Positions 34,833 through 43,033 of a stretch of 64,000 nt of DNA are shown here, piece after piece. Origin of the DNA: Trebonia sp963822615 (lineage in GTDB: Bacteria > Actinomycetota > Actinomycetes > Streptosporangiales > Streptosporangiaceae); contig CAWGIM010000015.1 of the NCBI GenBank assembly GCA_963822615.1, forward strand, positions 310,001 through 374,000, written 5' to 3'. A model generated the notes under the pieces. It saw only the letters and a program-made list of their open reading frames with translations, searched no databases and was not told the DNA's origin. Position numbers and translations under genes: made by a program. Every line of letters starts with the position of its first letter. The stretch's first letter is position 1.

Positions 34833-37100
34833 CTAGGAGTCTATGCCCCACTTATGGTGACGCTTATGGTCCGCTCCCAGACTGATCAAGAGATCTCTAA
34901 TGTCCGGCCGTTGATTGATGATATCAAAGTCCAGTCCAGGCCCAGGCTGAGGAGAGCCGATAAGAAGAAATTCCCAGGAATCCATAAACAGGTCACGGCC
35001 TTTGTCTGTGCACGCCCAGTACTTGCCACCACGGACGTGAGTTTCCTCCTTGAGGTACCCAGCCTTAGCCAGGAGCATGCACCCGTCGTGATCCGGCGTG
35101 GTAGATACCCGAACTTCTGGCTGGATCCTGCGGCGGGTTCCTGCAGAGGAAACCCAGTGCCGGGTCAGGCGGCGAAGCCGCGCAGCGCCGTTTTCTAGCG
35201 CGGCGTCGTCGTCCCTGTCGTCATTGTCATCCCCAAGGTCGCAGCCCTCCAGCGTTTCCAGCTTCTGCAGCGATTCGTCATAGTCGGCCTGCTTGAAGCC
35301 GACGCAGTAGGTGATCGCGCCGAGCGACGACCGAAGGCGGCGCAGGTCCCATCCCGTAAAGTCGAGCCGCTCCAGGGCTATCTCGTTCAGGTGCATATCG
35401 GCCAGGTCTCGGTTGCCCAGGATCAACGCCAGTGCGGAACTTCGCTGCGCGGGTGGATCGGCCGCCGCGCGGGTTGTCAGCTTCTCCAGGGCTATCGATA
35501 GCAGATTCCGGCGTGTGAACTTGTTAATTCTTACTCGTCGGTCCTCGCAGGCCACCTGCCAGGACTCGGCCACGATGTGGTCAGGTACAAGAGAGGCCAG
35601 ATGCTGTGTTATCCCGGTCTCCAAGGTCTCATCGGAGAATTCCGAATGGCACGCATCAAATCCTTCCGAGATCCACTCATCCGCCAGCGCTTTTGCCCGG
35701 AAAAGTATCTCAAACTGGGTATACTTAAACCCCACCAGGATATCTCCGGACTTCTCGAGCAGCGCATGTGGGTTGTCGACGAGCCGTGCTCCCGGCGCGT
35801 CCTCGTCCAAGCCCAGCACCTGGAGTGCCTGATCGCGGGGGAGTGGGCCGAAGACCTTCATCCAATGGGCCAGCGCGGTCAGTGCCGCCATCTGCTCGTG
35901 ACCGCTGATGTGCAGGCGCTTCTCTTCACGCACGCAGAATCTCTCGATCAACAGGAGGAGAGTCTCTGCTGCGGTCGTCACCGTGGCGGCATCACCTGCC
36001 TCTAGCTTGGTGTACGCGGCCAGCAGGAGGAACAAGGGCACCCCGTTAACGGCCTGAGGCAGGGCGTCGTAGACCTGTTCGGCAAACGACTCCGTGTAGT
36101 CGTGTACCGCCAGCAGCTTGATAGCCAGGTTTCTTGGCAGCGCCTTGATCGTGGCGATTTCCGATGGGTTGAACTTCGCGCTTACTGACAATGCCGACTG
36201 GAGGTGCCCCTGCCGGGTGGCGAGGACGATGGACCCCCCTCTCGCTGCCTTCTGGCGTAGACGCTGCAGTCGGTCGCCGAATCGGTCGGGCGGAAGCTTC
36301 AGCTCGTCGAGGCCGTCTAGCAGCAAGATGACGCGGCGGTAGTTGAGCAGCATCTGCAGGGCCTGGGGGCCTCGGATGGCAGGCAACGGCTTGCAGTCGT
36401 TGGCGCCCGAGGTCAGCAGCTCACTGATCGACTCAAGCGTTAGCTCGTGCGCTTCGCGCAGGGGTATACGCAGAGCTATCGGTGGCAGCATCGTGGCCCG
36501 GCTGTTTGCCGCCGCATTCTGGTATTGGGTCGCGAATCGCCACTCGTAGTACTTCAGTAGCTCTGTCTTGCCGAAGCCTGCGTCCGCGACGATGGCCAGC
36601 GCGCGCACATCGGGTATGAGGCCCGTCGTCAGCAGTCTGACGTCGCTAACGTCCTGTCCGCGGAAGGCGAGCGTCTGCTCCACATGCTGCTCAAACGGGC
36701 GCAATCCGGTCCGGTCAGGCATTGGAAAAGGCAGTTCCCGCTGCAGTTTCGCGTCGTCGAAGGCGCGTTCCATTGCAACACTCGCTTTCCAGAGCTGGTC
36801 CAGGAAGCGGGTCTCCGACATGACCTTCGGCGTGAGGCTGACCTGAGCGGCCATAATTTCCAATTGCTGCCAGTCAGCGTCGCGCGCCGTGTCTTCAAAT
36901 ATGATGTAGTCGGGTCTTGCCTGCTCTATAGTTCGGGCCGTCAGCAGCTTAGCCTGCCCGGCCAGGAACGTCAATGGGCGCGGCTCGAACGAGGGTTCCT
37001 CGGCTTGAACCACGTAGTTCCTGATAGTGGCGTTCCAGCCAAAGGCCTTCAGTATCTGGTGAGCATTCCTCGCCCTGACCGACTGTGCCATGTCATTCAT
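34833..37100 (-). CDS. NACHT-domain NTPase, partner of the kinase
   Basis: A 755-residue protein of STAND/NACHT type. An N-terminal region of about 140 residues has no family I recognise. The NTPase follows, with P-loop VADAGFGKTELLK (about residues 170-182) and Walker B RRVILLLDGLDEL (about 255-267). A helical middle contains a short pentapeptide-like run (DLADMHLNEIALERLDFTGWDLRRL). The C-terminus looks like a winged-helix (CMLLAKAGYLKEETH, GGKYWACTDKGRDLF). ATG 37100 has GAGGGGG upstream. It follows the kinase gene by 39 nt. Base composition is visibly less GC-rich than the flanks. NACHT proteins act as phage sensors in some bacteria; a defence role here is inference. Confidence 0.8.
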   Translation of the reverse strand: MNDMAQSVRARNAHQILKAFGWNATIRNYVVQAEEPSFEPRPLTFLAGQAKLLTARTIEQARPDYIIFEDTARDADWQQLEIMAAQVSLTPKVMSETRFLDQLWKASVAMERAFDDAKLQRELPFPMPDRTGLRPFEQHVEQTLAFRGQDVSDVRLLTTGLIPDVRALAIVADAGFGKTELLKYYEWRFATQYQNAAANSRATMLPPIALRIPLREAHELTLESISELLTSGANDCKPLPAIRGPQALQMLLNYRRVILLLDGLDELKLPPDRFGDRLQRLRQKAARGGSIVLATRQGHLQSALSVSAKFNPSEIATIKALPRNLAIKLLAVHDYTESFAEQVYDALPQAVNGVPLFLLLAAYTKLEAGDAATVTTAAETLLLLIERFCVREEKRLHISGHEQMAALTALAHWMKVFGPLPRDQALQVLGLDEDAPGARLVDNPHALLEKSGDILVGFKYTQFEILFRAKALADEWISEGFDACHSEFSDETLETGITQHLASLVPDHIVAESWQVACEDRRVRINKFTRRNLLSIALEKLTTRAAADPPAQRSSALALILGNRDLADMHLNEIALERLDFTGWDLRRLRSSLGAITYCVGFKQADYDESLQKLETLEGCDLGDDNDDRDDDAALENGAARLRRLTRHWVSSAGTRRRIQPEVRVSTTPDHDGCMLLAKAGYLKEETHVRGGKYWACTDKGRDLFMDSWEFLLIGSPQPGPGLDFDIINQRPDIRDLLISLGADHKRHHKWGIDS

Positions 37101-37139
37101 TGGCGTCCCCCTCGCCTCGCTGACCGATAAGGATACGGA

Positions 37140-38429
37140 TCAGAAAATATGAGCAGCTCCGTTGCCCGCTGACGGGTCCAGGAATGATTCACACCAGGCG
37201 GCCTCGACTTGGTTGCTCCCGAGAAACTCCTGTAGCTGACCCAAGACTTCCGGATCGTCTATATCGGTGAGTAGCTGCTGCACCAGGTTTGCCAGTTGCC
37301 AGTCGTTATGCTTTGCCCCCAGCTCGATGAGCCGTTTCAAGATGGCTGACCGATAACTGGCATCGGACGTCGCGTTGAAGATCGCCTCATAGAGGGACGC
37401 GACTAGGTCGCAATAGGACACAGGGATCTGCCCGGCTACGACCGCGTCATACCGAAGGAAAACTGGCCACAGCAAGTCTCCATGCACGGCGAACACCCGA
37501 TTGACGACGTCATACGGCATTCGTGGGAGAACATGGACGATCAAATTGAAGTCGTCAACGTTGGCGGCGAGTAGTCGGGAGAGTTCTTCCAGATCATCCG
37601 GCTTCGGCTCTGCGGGCGTGGTGATCCGAGCTGAAAGCGCTCGAGCTAGTCTTGCGACTTCGGTACCGGACTGCGTGGGGCGGTCGGCCAGCAACAGCTC
37701 GTCAAGGAATTCACCTAGCGTCCGGTAACGGCGTTCAGGATCCTCGTAGGTGGCCTTCCGGAGGATGTACGCGTACTTTGCATCCACCAAGGACAAGTCG
37801 ATGTCCATGTAGGCCGGAGGAGGGCCGCCGGAAAGTATGTGAAACAGGACTCGCCCCATCGAGTAAATATCGGCACGCTCGTCGACGTCCTTGGCATTAA
37901 GGTACTGTTCGGGTGCCATGTAACCCGGAGTCCCCATGCCGACATCCGTTGGTGTCAGGGTCGGAGTGTCGCGTTCGAGCCGCCGTCCTAGGCCGAAGTC
38001 GGATAGTGCAGCGGTCAGTCCAGGACCATTGCGGAAGAGCAGAACGTTGTCCGGCTTGATGTCCCGGTGGAGGACTCCTTGCTCGTGGGCGTAACGGAGG
38101 CCGATTCCAGCGTCGTGGAACAATGCCAGCGCTTCGGCCCGGTCGAACCGCGGGGTCAGCAGAAAGCGGGCCAGGCTGGTCTCGGCTAGCGGCATGACGC
38201 ACCAAGCCGGGTCCTCATTGACTGACAGGTCCAAGATCGGGACGACATGAGGATTGACCAGCTCGCCTTGCAGGCGCAGCTCGCGTCGGAACCGAGCTAG
38301 TCGCTTTTCGTCGTCACCAGCCGCCACAAATTTGACAGCAACCGGATGCCCGTCCTGCTCCCGTCTGGCCGCATAGACCTTCCCGAATCCCCCGCGACCG
38401 ATGAGATCCCCAAGTTTATACCCTTGCAA
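37140..38429 (-). CDS. Hanks-type serine/threonine protein kinase, soluble, with helical C-terminal domain
   Basis: A 429-residue protein with a complete kinase domain (about residues 1-265): glycine loop IGRGGFGKVYAA, Lys33 in VAVKF, catalytic HRDIKPDN (121-128), SDFGLGR (143-149) and GTPGYMAPEQ. The C-terminal 160 residues are helical with no TM segment or PASTA repeats, unlike housekeeping actinobacterial kinases (for example LVASLYEAIFNATSDASYR). The start is TTG 38429 with GGGGAGGGG before it. First gene of a two-gene unit with the NACHT NTPase. It probably senses or signals inside the cell. Confidence 0.88.
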   Translation of the reverse strand: MQGYKLGDLIGRGGFGKVYAARREQDGHPVAVKFVAAGDDEKRLARFRRELRLQGELVNPHVVPILDLSVNEDPAWCVMPLAETSLARFLLTPRFDRAEALALFHDAGIGLRYAHEQGVLHRDIKPDNVLLFRNGPGLTAALSDFGLGRRLERDTPTLTPTDVGMGTPGYMAPEQYLNAKDVDERADIYSMGRVLFHILSGGPPPAYMDIDLSLVDAKYAYILRKATYEDPERRYRTLGEFLDELLLADRPTQSGTEVARLARALSARITTPAEPKPDDLEELSRLLAANVDDFNLIVHVLPRMPYDVVNRVFAVHGDLLWPVFLRYDAVVAGQIPVSYCDLVASLYEAIFNATSDASYRSAILKRLIELGAKHNDWQLANLVQQLLTDIDDPEVLGQLQEFLGSNQVEAAWCESFLDPSAGNGAAHIF

Positions 38430-38727
38430 AGCCCCTCCCCGAGCTCATCTTTGGGGTGACACTTTACTCCCGTCGAGCCAGCTAGGCACGGTTACGCTCC
38501 CAAAGTTTTCAAGATGTGAGTTACTGGTGTTCCTATAACTTCGCATGTGGCTGCTGGGATATGCAGGGTCTGTTCGTCTCACTCTGAACGTGTCCAAGAT
38601 CGGCATTGGGCCCGCATTAGTGAATTTCATCGAAAATTATTTTGGCCTGATCCGGTGTTTGAAAACACAAGATGATGTTCAATACTGCTCTTCTCGTCAC
38701 AAATAGCTTCCAGTCCCAAGGTAAGTA
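38430..38727. other. AT-richer intergenic stretch before the second IS630 copy
   Basis: About 300 bases, visibly less GC-rich than the surrounding genome, with no supported gene. It must contain the promoter of the kinase-NACHT unit (reading leftward); TAAAGT on the minus strand (complement of 38460-38465) is one possible -10 box. No operator is evident. Confidence 0.4.
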
Positions 38728-39662
38728 GTGTCCTGAGTCTTTGAAAGATTTGCAGGTTGTAGGCTTGGATGGTGCCGAGTCCGAAGCTTGTCCCGCTGGT
38801 CCTGTCTGATGCTGAGCGCGCGGCCCGGGGCAGCGCGGAAGATCACCGACGAGCAGGTCGAGGTAATGGTCACGCGGACGCTGACCGAGAAGGGCCGCGG
38901 GCAGGACAGCCACTGGTCGACCCGGTCGATGGCCGTGGAGACGGGCCTGTCGCAGTCGTCGGTATCGCGGATCTGGCGGGCGTTCGGCCTTAAGCCGCAC
39001 GTCGTCGAGACGTGGAAGCTGAGCACGGACCCGGAGTTCATCGGCAAGGTTCGCGACGTCGTCGGCCTTTACATGAGCCCGCCCGAGCACGCGCTGGTCC
39101 TGTGCGTGGACGAGAAGTCGCAGATCCAGGCCCTGGACCGGACCGCCCCGATTCTGCCGGTGCTGCCCACGACCCCCACCCGCATGACGCATGACTACGT
39201 CCGCAACGGCACGACCGGCCTGTTCGCCGCTTACGACCTGGCCAGCGGCTCGGTCATCGCCCAGCCCTACCGCCGCACCGCCACCAGGAGTTCCTGCGCT
39301 TCCTGAAGCTGATCGACGCCGCCGTGCCGAAGGACCTAGACTTGCACCTGGTGCTGGACAACTACGCCACCCACAAGACCCCGGCGATCAAGGACTGGCT
39401 GCTCAAGCACCCGCGGTTCCACCTGCACTTCACGCCGACCAGCTCATCGTGGCTGAACCTGGTCGAGCGCTGGCTCGCTGAGCTCACCAGCCGCAAGCTG
39501 CGCCGCTCCGCCCACCGCACCATCACCGAGCTGGAAACAGACATCCGCAAGTGGATCAACGAGTGGAACAAGGCCCCGAAGCCATTCGTGTGGACCAAGT
39601 CCGCCGACGAGATACTCGAAACCCTCGCAGCCTACTGCCAACGCATCATCAACGCAGGACAC
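38728..39662 (+). mobile_element. IS630-family element, internally deleted, ends preserved
   Basis: The ends are GTGTCCTG at 38728-38735 and CAGGACAC at 39655-39662, inverted repeats each flanked by TA (38726-38727 and 39663-39664), as expected for this TA-targeting family. At 935 bp it is shorter than a full element because part of the transposase gene is missing. The flanking TA and intact ends suggest insertion as a unit here. Confidence 0.8.
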
Positions 39663-39665
39663 TAG
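38769..39665 (+). pseudogene. IS630-family transposase, copy B, deleted and frameshifted
   Basis: The start MVPSPKLVPLVLSDAER is the family N-terminus. Roughly 60 residues of the HTH region are then missing, and the frame resumes at RPGAARKITDEQVEVMV. The middle is well preserved, with VLCVDEKSQIQALDRTAP. A frame change after AQPYRR (about 39275) is followed by LHLVLDNYATHKTPAIK, SSWLNLVERWLAELTSRKLRR and the usual end. The D-D-E acidic residues are present but in different frames, so it cannot make an intact enzyme. Confidence 0.85.
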
Positions 39666-39780
39666 GACTGCTCACCGCGCATGCTGCGGCCGGTACGGTC
39701 GCACCGGCCGCATTCCACGTGTTCGAGATGCCCCGGTGGGGAAGACTCTCCCCGAACGCAAGGGTCACAGGAGGCATGAC

Positions 39781-40509
39781 GTGCTCATTCAGGCTGCTCT
39801 TAACGGCGGGACCACCCGGAAGGCGCACCCCGGGGTGCCGCTCACGCCTGCCGAGCTGGCGGCCGAAGCCGCGGCGGCCAAGCTGGCCGGGGCGGGCGCG
39901 TTCCACTTGCATCCGCGCGACGCGACCGGGGCGCAGACCCTCGCACCGGAACACGTGCTGCCCGCGGTGGCGGCGGTCCGGGCGGCAACCGGGCTCCCGG
40001 TCGGGGTGACCACCGGCATCTGGACGGTAGCGGGTGACGTCCGGCGACGGCTCGACCTGGTGGCCGGCTGGGCAGGCGACGGCCGCCCCGACTACGCCTC
40101 GATCAACATGAACGAGCCCGGTATCGAAGACCTCGCCGACCTGCTCACCAGCCTCGGCATCGGCATCGAGGCAGGCGTCTGGGCGCCAGCCGACGCCCGG
40201 GTGCTCGGCGCCAGCGGGTTCCGCGACCGGATCGGCTGGGTGCTGATGGAACCGGAGGAGCGGCTGCCCGCCGCCGCGGCCGCCACCGCCGCCGCGGCGG
40301 CCGCCGAGCTGGCCCGGCTAGGCGTCACCGCCCGCCAGGTCCGCCACGGCTACGACCAGGCCACCTGGGCGGTGCTCAGCGCCGCGCTGGCAGACGGGCA
40401 GGACATCAGGATCGGCCTGGAGGACACCACCGTGCTGCCTGACGGCTCGCCCGCGGCCGGCAACGCCGACCTGGTGGCCGCCGCCGCCCGGCTGGCCCGG
40501 GAAGCCTGA
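39781..40509 (+). CDS. 3-keto-5-aminohexanoate cleavage enzyme (BKACE/DUF849) family protein
   Basis: A 242-residue TIM-barrel protein. Visible features are the N-terminal QAALNGGTTRKAHPGVPLTP, the metal-binding FHLHPRDATGAQTL, PVGVTTGIW, YASINMNEPG and a C-terminal IRIGLEDTTVLPDG. BKACE enzymes condense a beta-keto acid with acetyl-CoA or propionyl-CoA; the individual substrate cannot be read from sequence. It is shorter than the roughly 280-300-residue typical members. GTG 39781 is placed by AGGAGG at 39769-39774. It stands alone between the IS630 copy and tRNA-Glu. Confidence 0.85.
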   Translation: MLIQAALNGGTTRKAHPGVPLTPAELAAEAAAAKLAGAGAFHLHPRDATGAQTLAPEHVLPAVAAVRAATGLPVGVTTGIWTVAGDVRRRLDLVAGWAGDGRPDYASINMNEPGIEDLADLLTSLGIGIEAGVWAPADARVLGASGFRDRIGWVLMEPEERLPAAAAATAAAAAAELARLGVTARQVRHGYDQATWAVLSAALADGQDIRIGLEDTTVLPDGSPAAGNADLVAAAARLAREA

Positions 40510-40647
40510 CCGTCCCGCGCGGCCTGACCGGCCGCCAAGCCTGACATTCCGGCCGCCCCCGGTCACCTCCGCCGCTCGTGTTGGCTCCATTCACCGCGAG
40601 GCGGTATGGTGTTCTTCGCCGGGGATGCGGAACCCCCGGCGTCTCCC

Positions 40648-40720
40648 GGCCCCGTCGTCTAGTGGCCTAGGACGTCGCCCTCTCAAGGCGGTAACGCCGG
40701 TTCGAATCCGGTCGGGGCTA
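40648..40720 (+). tRNA. tRNA-Glu (anticodon CTC)
   Basis: A 73-nt cloverleaf from GGCCCCG to CGGGGCTA. The anticodon arm is CGCC-CTCTCAA-GGCG (anticodon CTC), the T loop GGTTCGAATCC, and the G1-U72 pair is known from actinobacterial tRNA-Glu. No encoded CCA. A strong terminator follows. Confidence 0.95.
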
Positions 40721-40727
40721 CTCGGGA

Positions 40728-40772
40728 ACGAGGGACCCCTGCCCGCGGAAAGCGCGGGCAGGGGTCCCTCGT
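40728..40772 (+). terminator. Perfect 20-bp hairpin terminator after tRNA-Glu
   Basis: Arms 40728-40747 and 40753-40772 are exact reverse complements with loop GAAAG; the 3' side ends TCGTCGTTT. It starts 7 nt after the tRNA end. Confidence 0.85.
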
Positions 40773-40776
40773 CGTT

Positions 40777-40811
40777 TACACCGGGGGGACGACCCCCCGG
40801 ACCCCCCGGTG
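40777..40811. repeat. Second GC hairpin in the tRNA-Glu/MarC gap
   Basis: ACACCGGGGGG and CCCCCCGGTGT form an 11-bp stem around GACCCCCC-type sequence. It follows the tRNA-Glu terminator and may also end the marC-type transcript arriving from the right. The rest of this roughly 155-base gap shows nothing. Confidence 0.55.
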
Positions 40812-40927
40812 TGGGGCTGCGCCCCACGAGGGGTGGGTGGCGGGCTGTCCGCGAGCTTTGCGGGGGGAGTTTCGACCAGATAGGGGCGGAATATGTCCCC
40901 GGTCATCGCTGGCACTGACCGGTGGGG

Positions 40928-41648
40928 CTAGTGGCGGTCGAGGACGCCGAGGGCCCACAGGCCGTCTAGGAAGAGGCCGACGCCGACGGCGGCGAGCAGG
41001 ATGCCGAGCAGGCGGGAGAGCACCTCGAGGACGCTCTCGTGTATCCGCAGCAGCAGCGGGGCGAAGGCGACCGCGCACAGCGCGTCGAACGCGGCGACCA
41101 GGGCGAAGGCGCCGGCGACGGTCCAGCGGGCGCTCCAGTGGGTGGCGCTGAGCGACTCCTCCAGGTCGGCCGCGACCGCCAGCGGGCTGACCACGAACGG
41201 CAGCAGCATCGCGCGGAACCCGGTCCGCAGCGGGTGCCCCGGGTCGTTGGCAACGGCAGCCGCCCGGCCGGGCCCGGTCCCGTCGCCTTCAGCGGCGAGA
41301 GCCTGGCTCGAGCTCGGCGTCGGTGTGGTCGAAGTGGATGCCGAGCACCAGCCCGACCGCGTAGATGAAGAACACCAGGCCGGAAGCCAGCGCCAGCTCG
41401 GCCGGCCCGATATGGAAGAAGGTGGCCAGCCAGGGCGCGGTCAGGGCCAGCACGACGCCGACCAACGCTGACGTCGCGGCGGTGGCGACGGCCACGATGC
41501 GCAGCGAGCGCACGTCGAGTATCCGCGCGACCCGGGCGAAGGAGATCAGCACTTTCTGCGGCCCGAACAGGGCGAGGAAGGTGACAAAGGTGTCGGCGAG
41601 GTTGAGACTGACCATGGTCACGATCATGGCGCGCGGACCGCGCGGCAC
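40928..41648 (-). CDS. MarC-family membrane protein, frame change near 41295
   Basis: The N-terminal frame (from GTG 41648; an ATG at 41627 is an alternative) has NLADTFVTFLALFGPQKVLI, RIVAVATAATSALVGVVLAL and LALASGLVFFIYAVGLVLGI. After HFDHTDAELEP the frame ends at 41289. The continuation in the next frame reads RTGFRAMLLPFVVSPLAVAA, AGAFALVAAFDALCAVAFAP and LLGILLAAVGVGLFLDGL, to 40928. Joined length is about 240 residues with six membrane segments, as in MarC proteins. Their function is unknown. The break is a +1 shift near GAGCCAGGC. Confidence 0.75.
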
Positions 41649-41669
41649 CGTTCAGCAACACACGTTGTG

Positions 41670-41699
41670 GTGACTCGGACCCGCTCAGCGGTGTATGAT
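41670..41699 (+). promoter_or_regulatory. Promoter of the aroG leader
   Basis: GTGACT (41670-41675) and TATGAT (41694-41699) are separated by 18 nt. The -10 box ends 7 nt before the leader GTG at 41707, so the leader peptide is probably read from the first base of the transcript. Confidence 0.65.
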
Positions 41700-41706
41700 C
41701 GAAACC

Positions 41707-41775
41707 GTGTCACGGTGGTATTGGCGCTTTTTTACGACGGCTCCGGGTGGAGCCGTGCGTAGTCACGCGCGCTGA
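41707..41775 (+). CDS. Aromatic-residue leader peptide (WYWRFF) of DAHP synthase
   Basis: A 22-codon frame from GTG to TGA that begins MSRWYWRFFTTAPGG. Residues 4-9 are Trp-Tyr-Trp-Arg-Phe-Phe, covering all three aromatic amino acids made by the pathway that the next gene starts. It ends 115 nt before the aroG ATG, and the RNA downstream can fold in alternative ways (next entry). This is the layout of a ribosome-mediated attenuator. A leader peptide (AroR) that controls a DAHP synthase is known in Corynebacterium glutamicum, from memory; this one appears to sense more amino acids. Confidence 0.8.
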   Translation: MSRWYWRFFTTAPGGAVRSHAR

Positions 41776-41878
41776 TTCATCACCCGGAGCCAGCCGCGGG
41801 CGGGGTGCAGTGGCCTCGTCCAAGTTAAAGGGCGTAGCTGGCTCGCGGAAGGCCCCGGGCACAGTGCGCCCGGGAGGA
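41737..41878 (+). promoter_or_regulatory. Alternative RNA hairpins of the aroG leader
   Basis: ACGGCTCC/GGAGCCGT (41737-41756) makes a hairpin inside the leader frame. GGCTCCGGGTG (41739-41749) can instead pair with CACCCGGAGCC (41781-41791). GAGCCAGC (41787-41794) can pair with GCTGGCTC (41837-41844). CCCGGGC (41854-41860) pairs with GCCCGGG (41868-41874), whose 3' edge touches the GGAGGAG ribosome binding site. These are mutually exclusive in part. There is no T run, so control may act on translation as much as on transcription. Confidence 0.6.
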
Positions 41879-41890
41879 GATAAAACCCCG

Positions 41891-42955
<1,065 letters not shown>

Positions 42956-43033
42956 CCCGAACGGGTGCGGCTGGCTCGCCCAGCCCCACGGTGAAACACG
43001 GGCGCGGAGCCCGCCGGGGATTGTCCGCGCCCG

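Noticed and set aside
34854..36846. Several plus-strand open frames opposite the NACHT gene
   Set aside because: No family motifs and no ribosome binding sites, while the minus strand encodes a continuous 755-residue protein with P-loop and Walker B.
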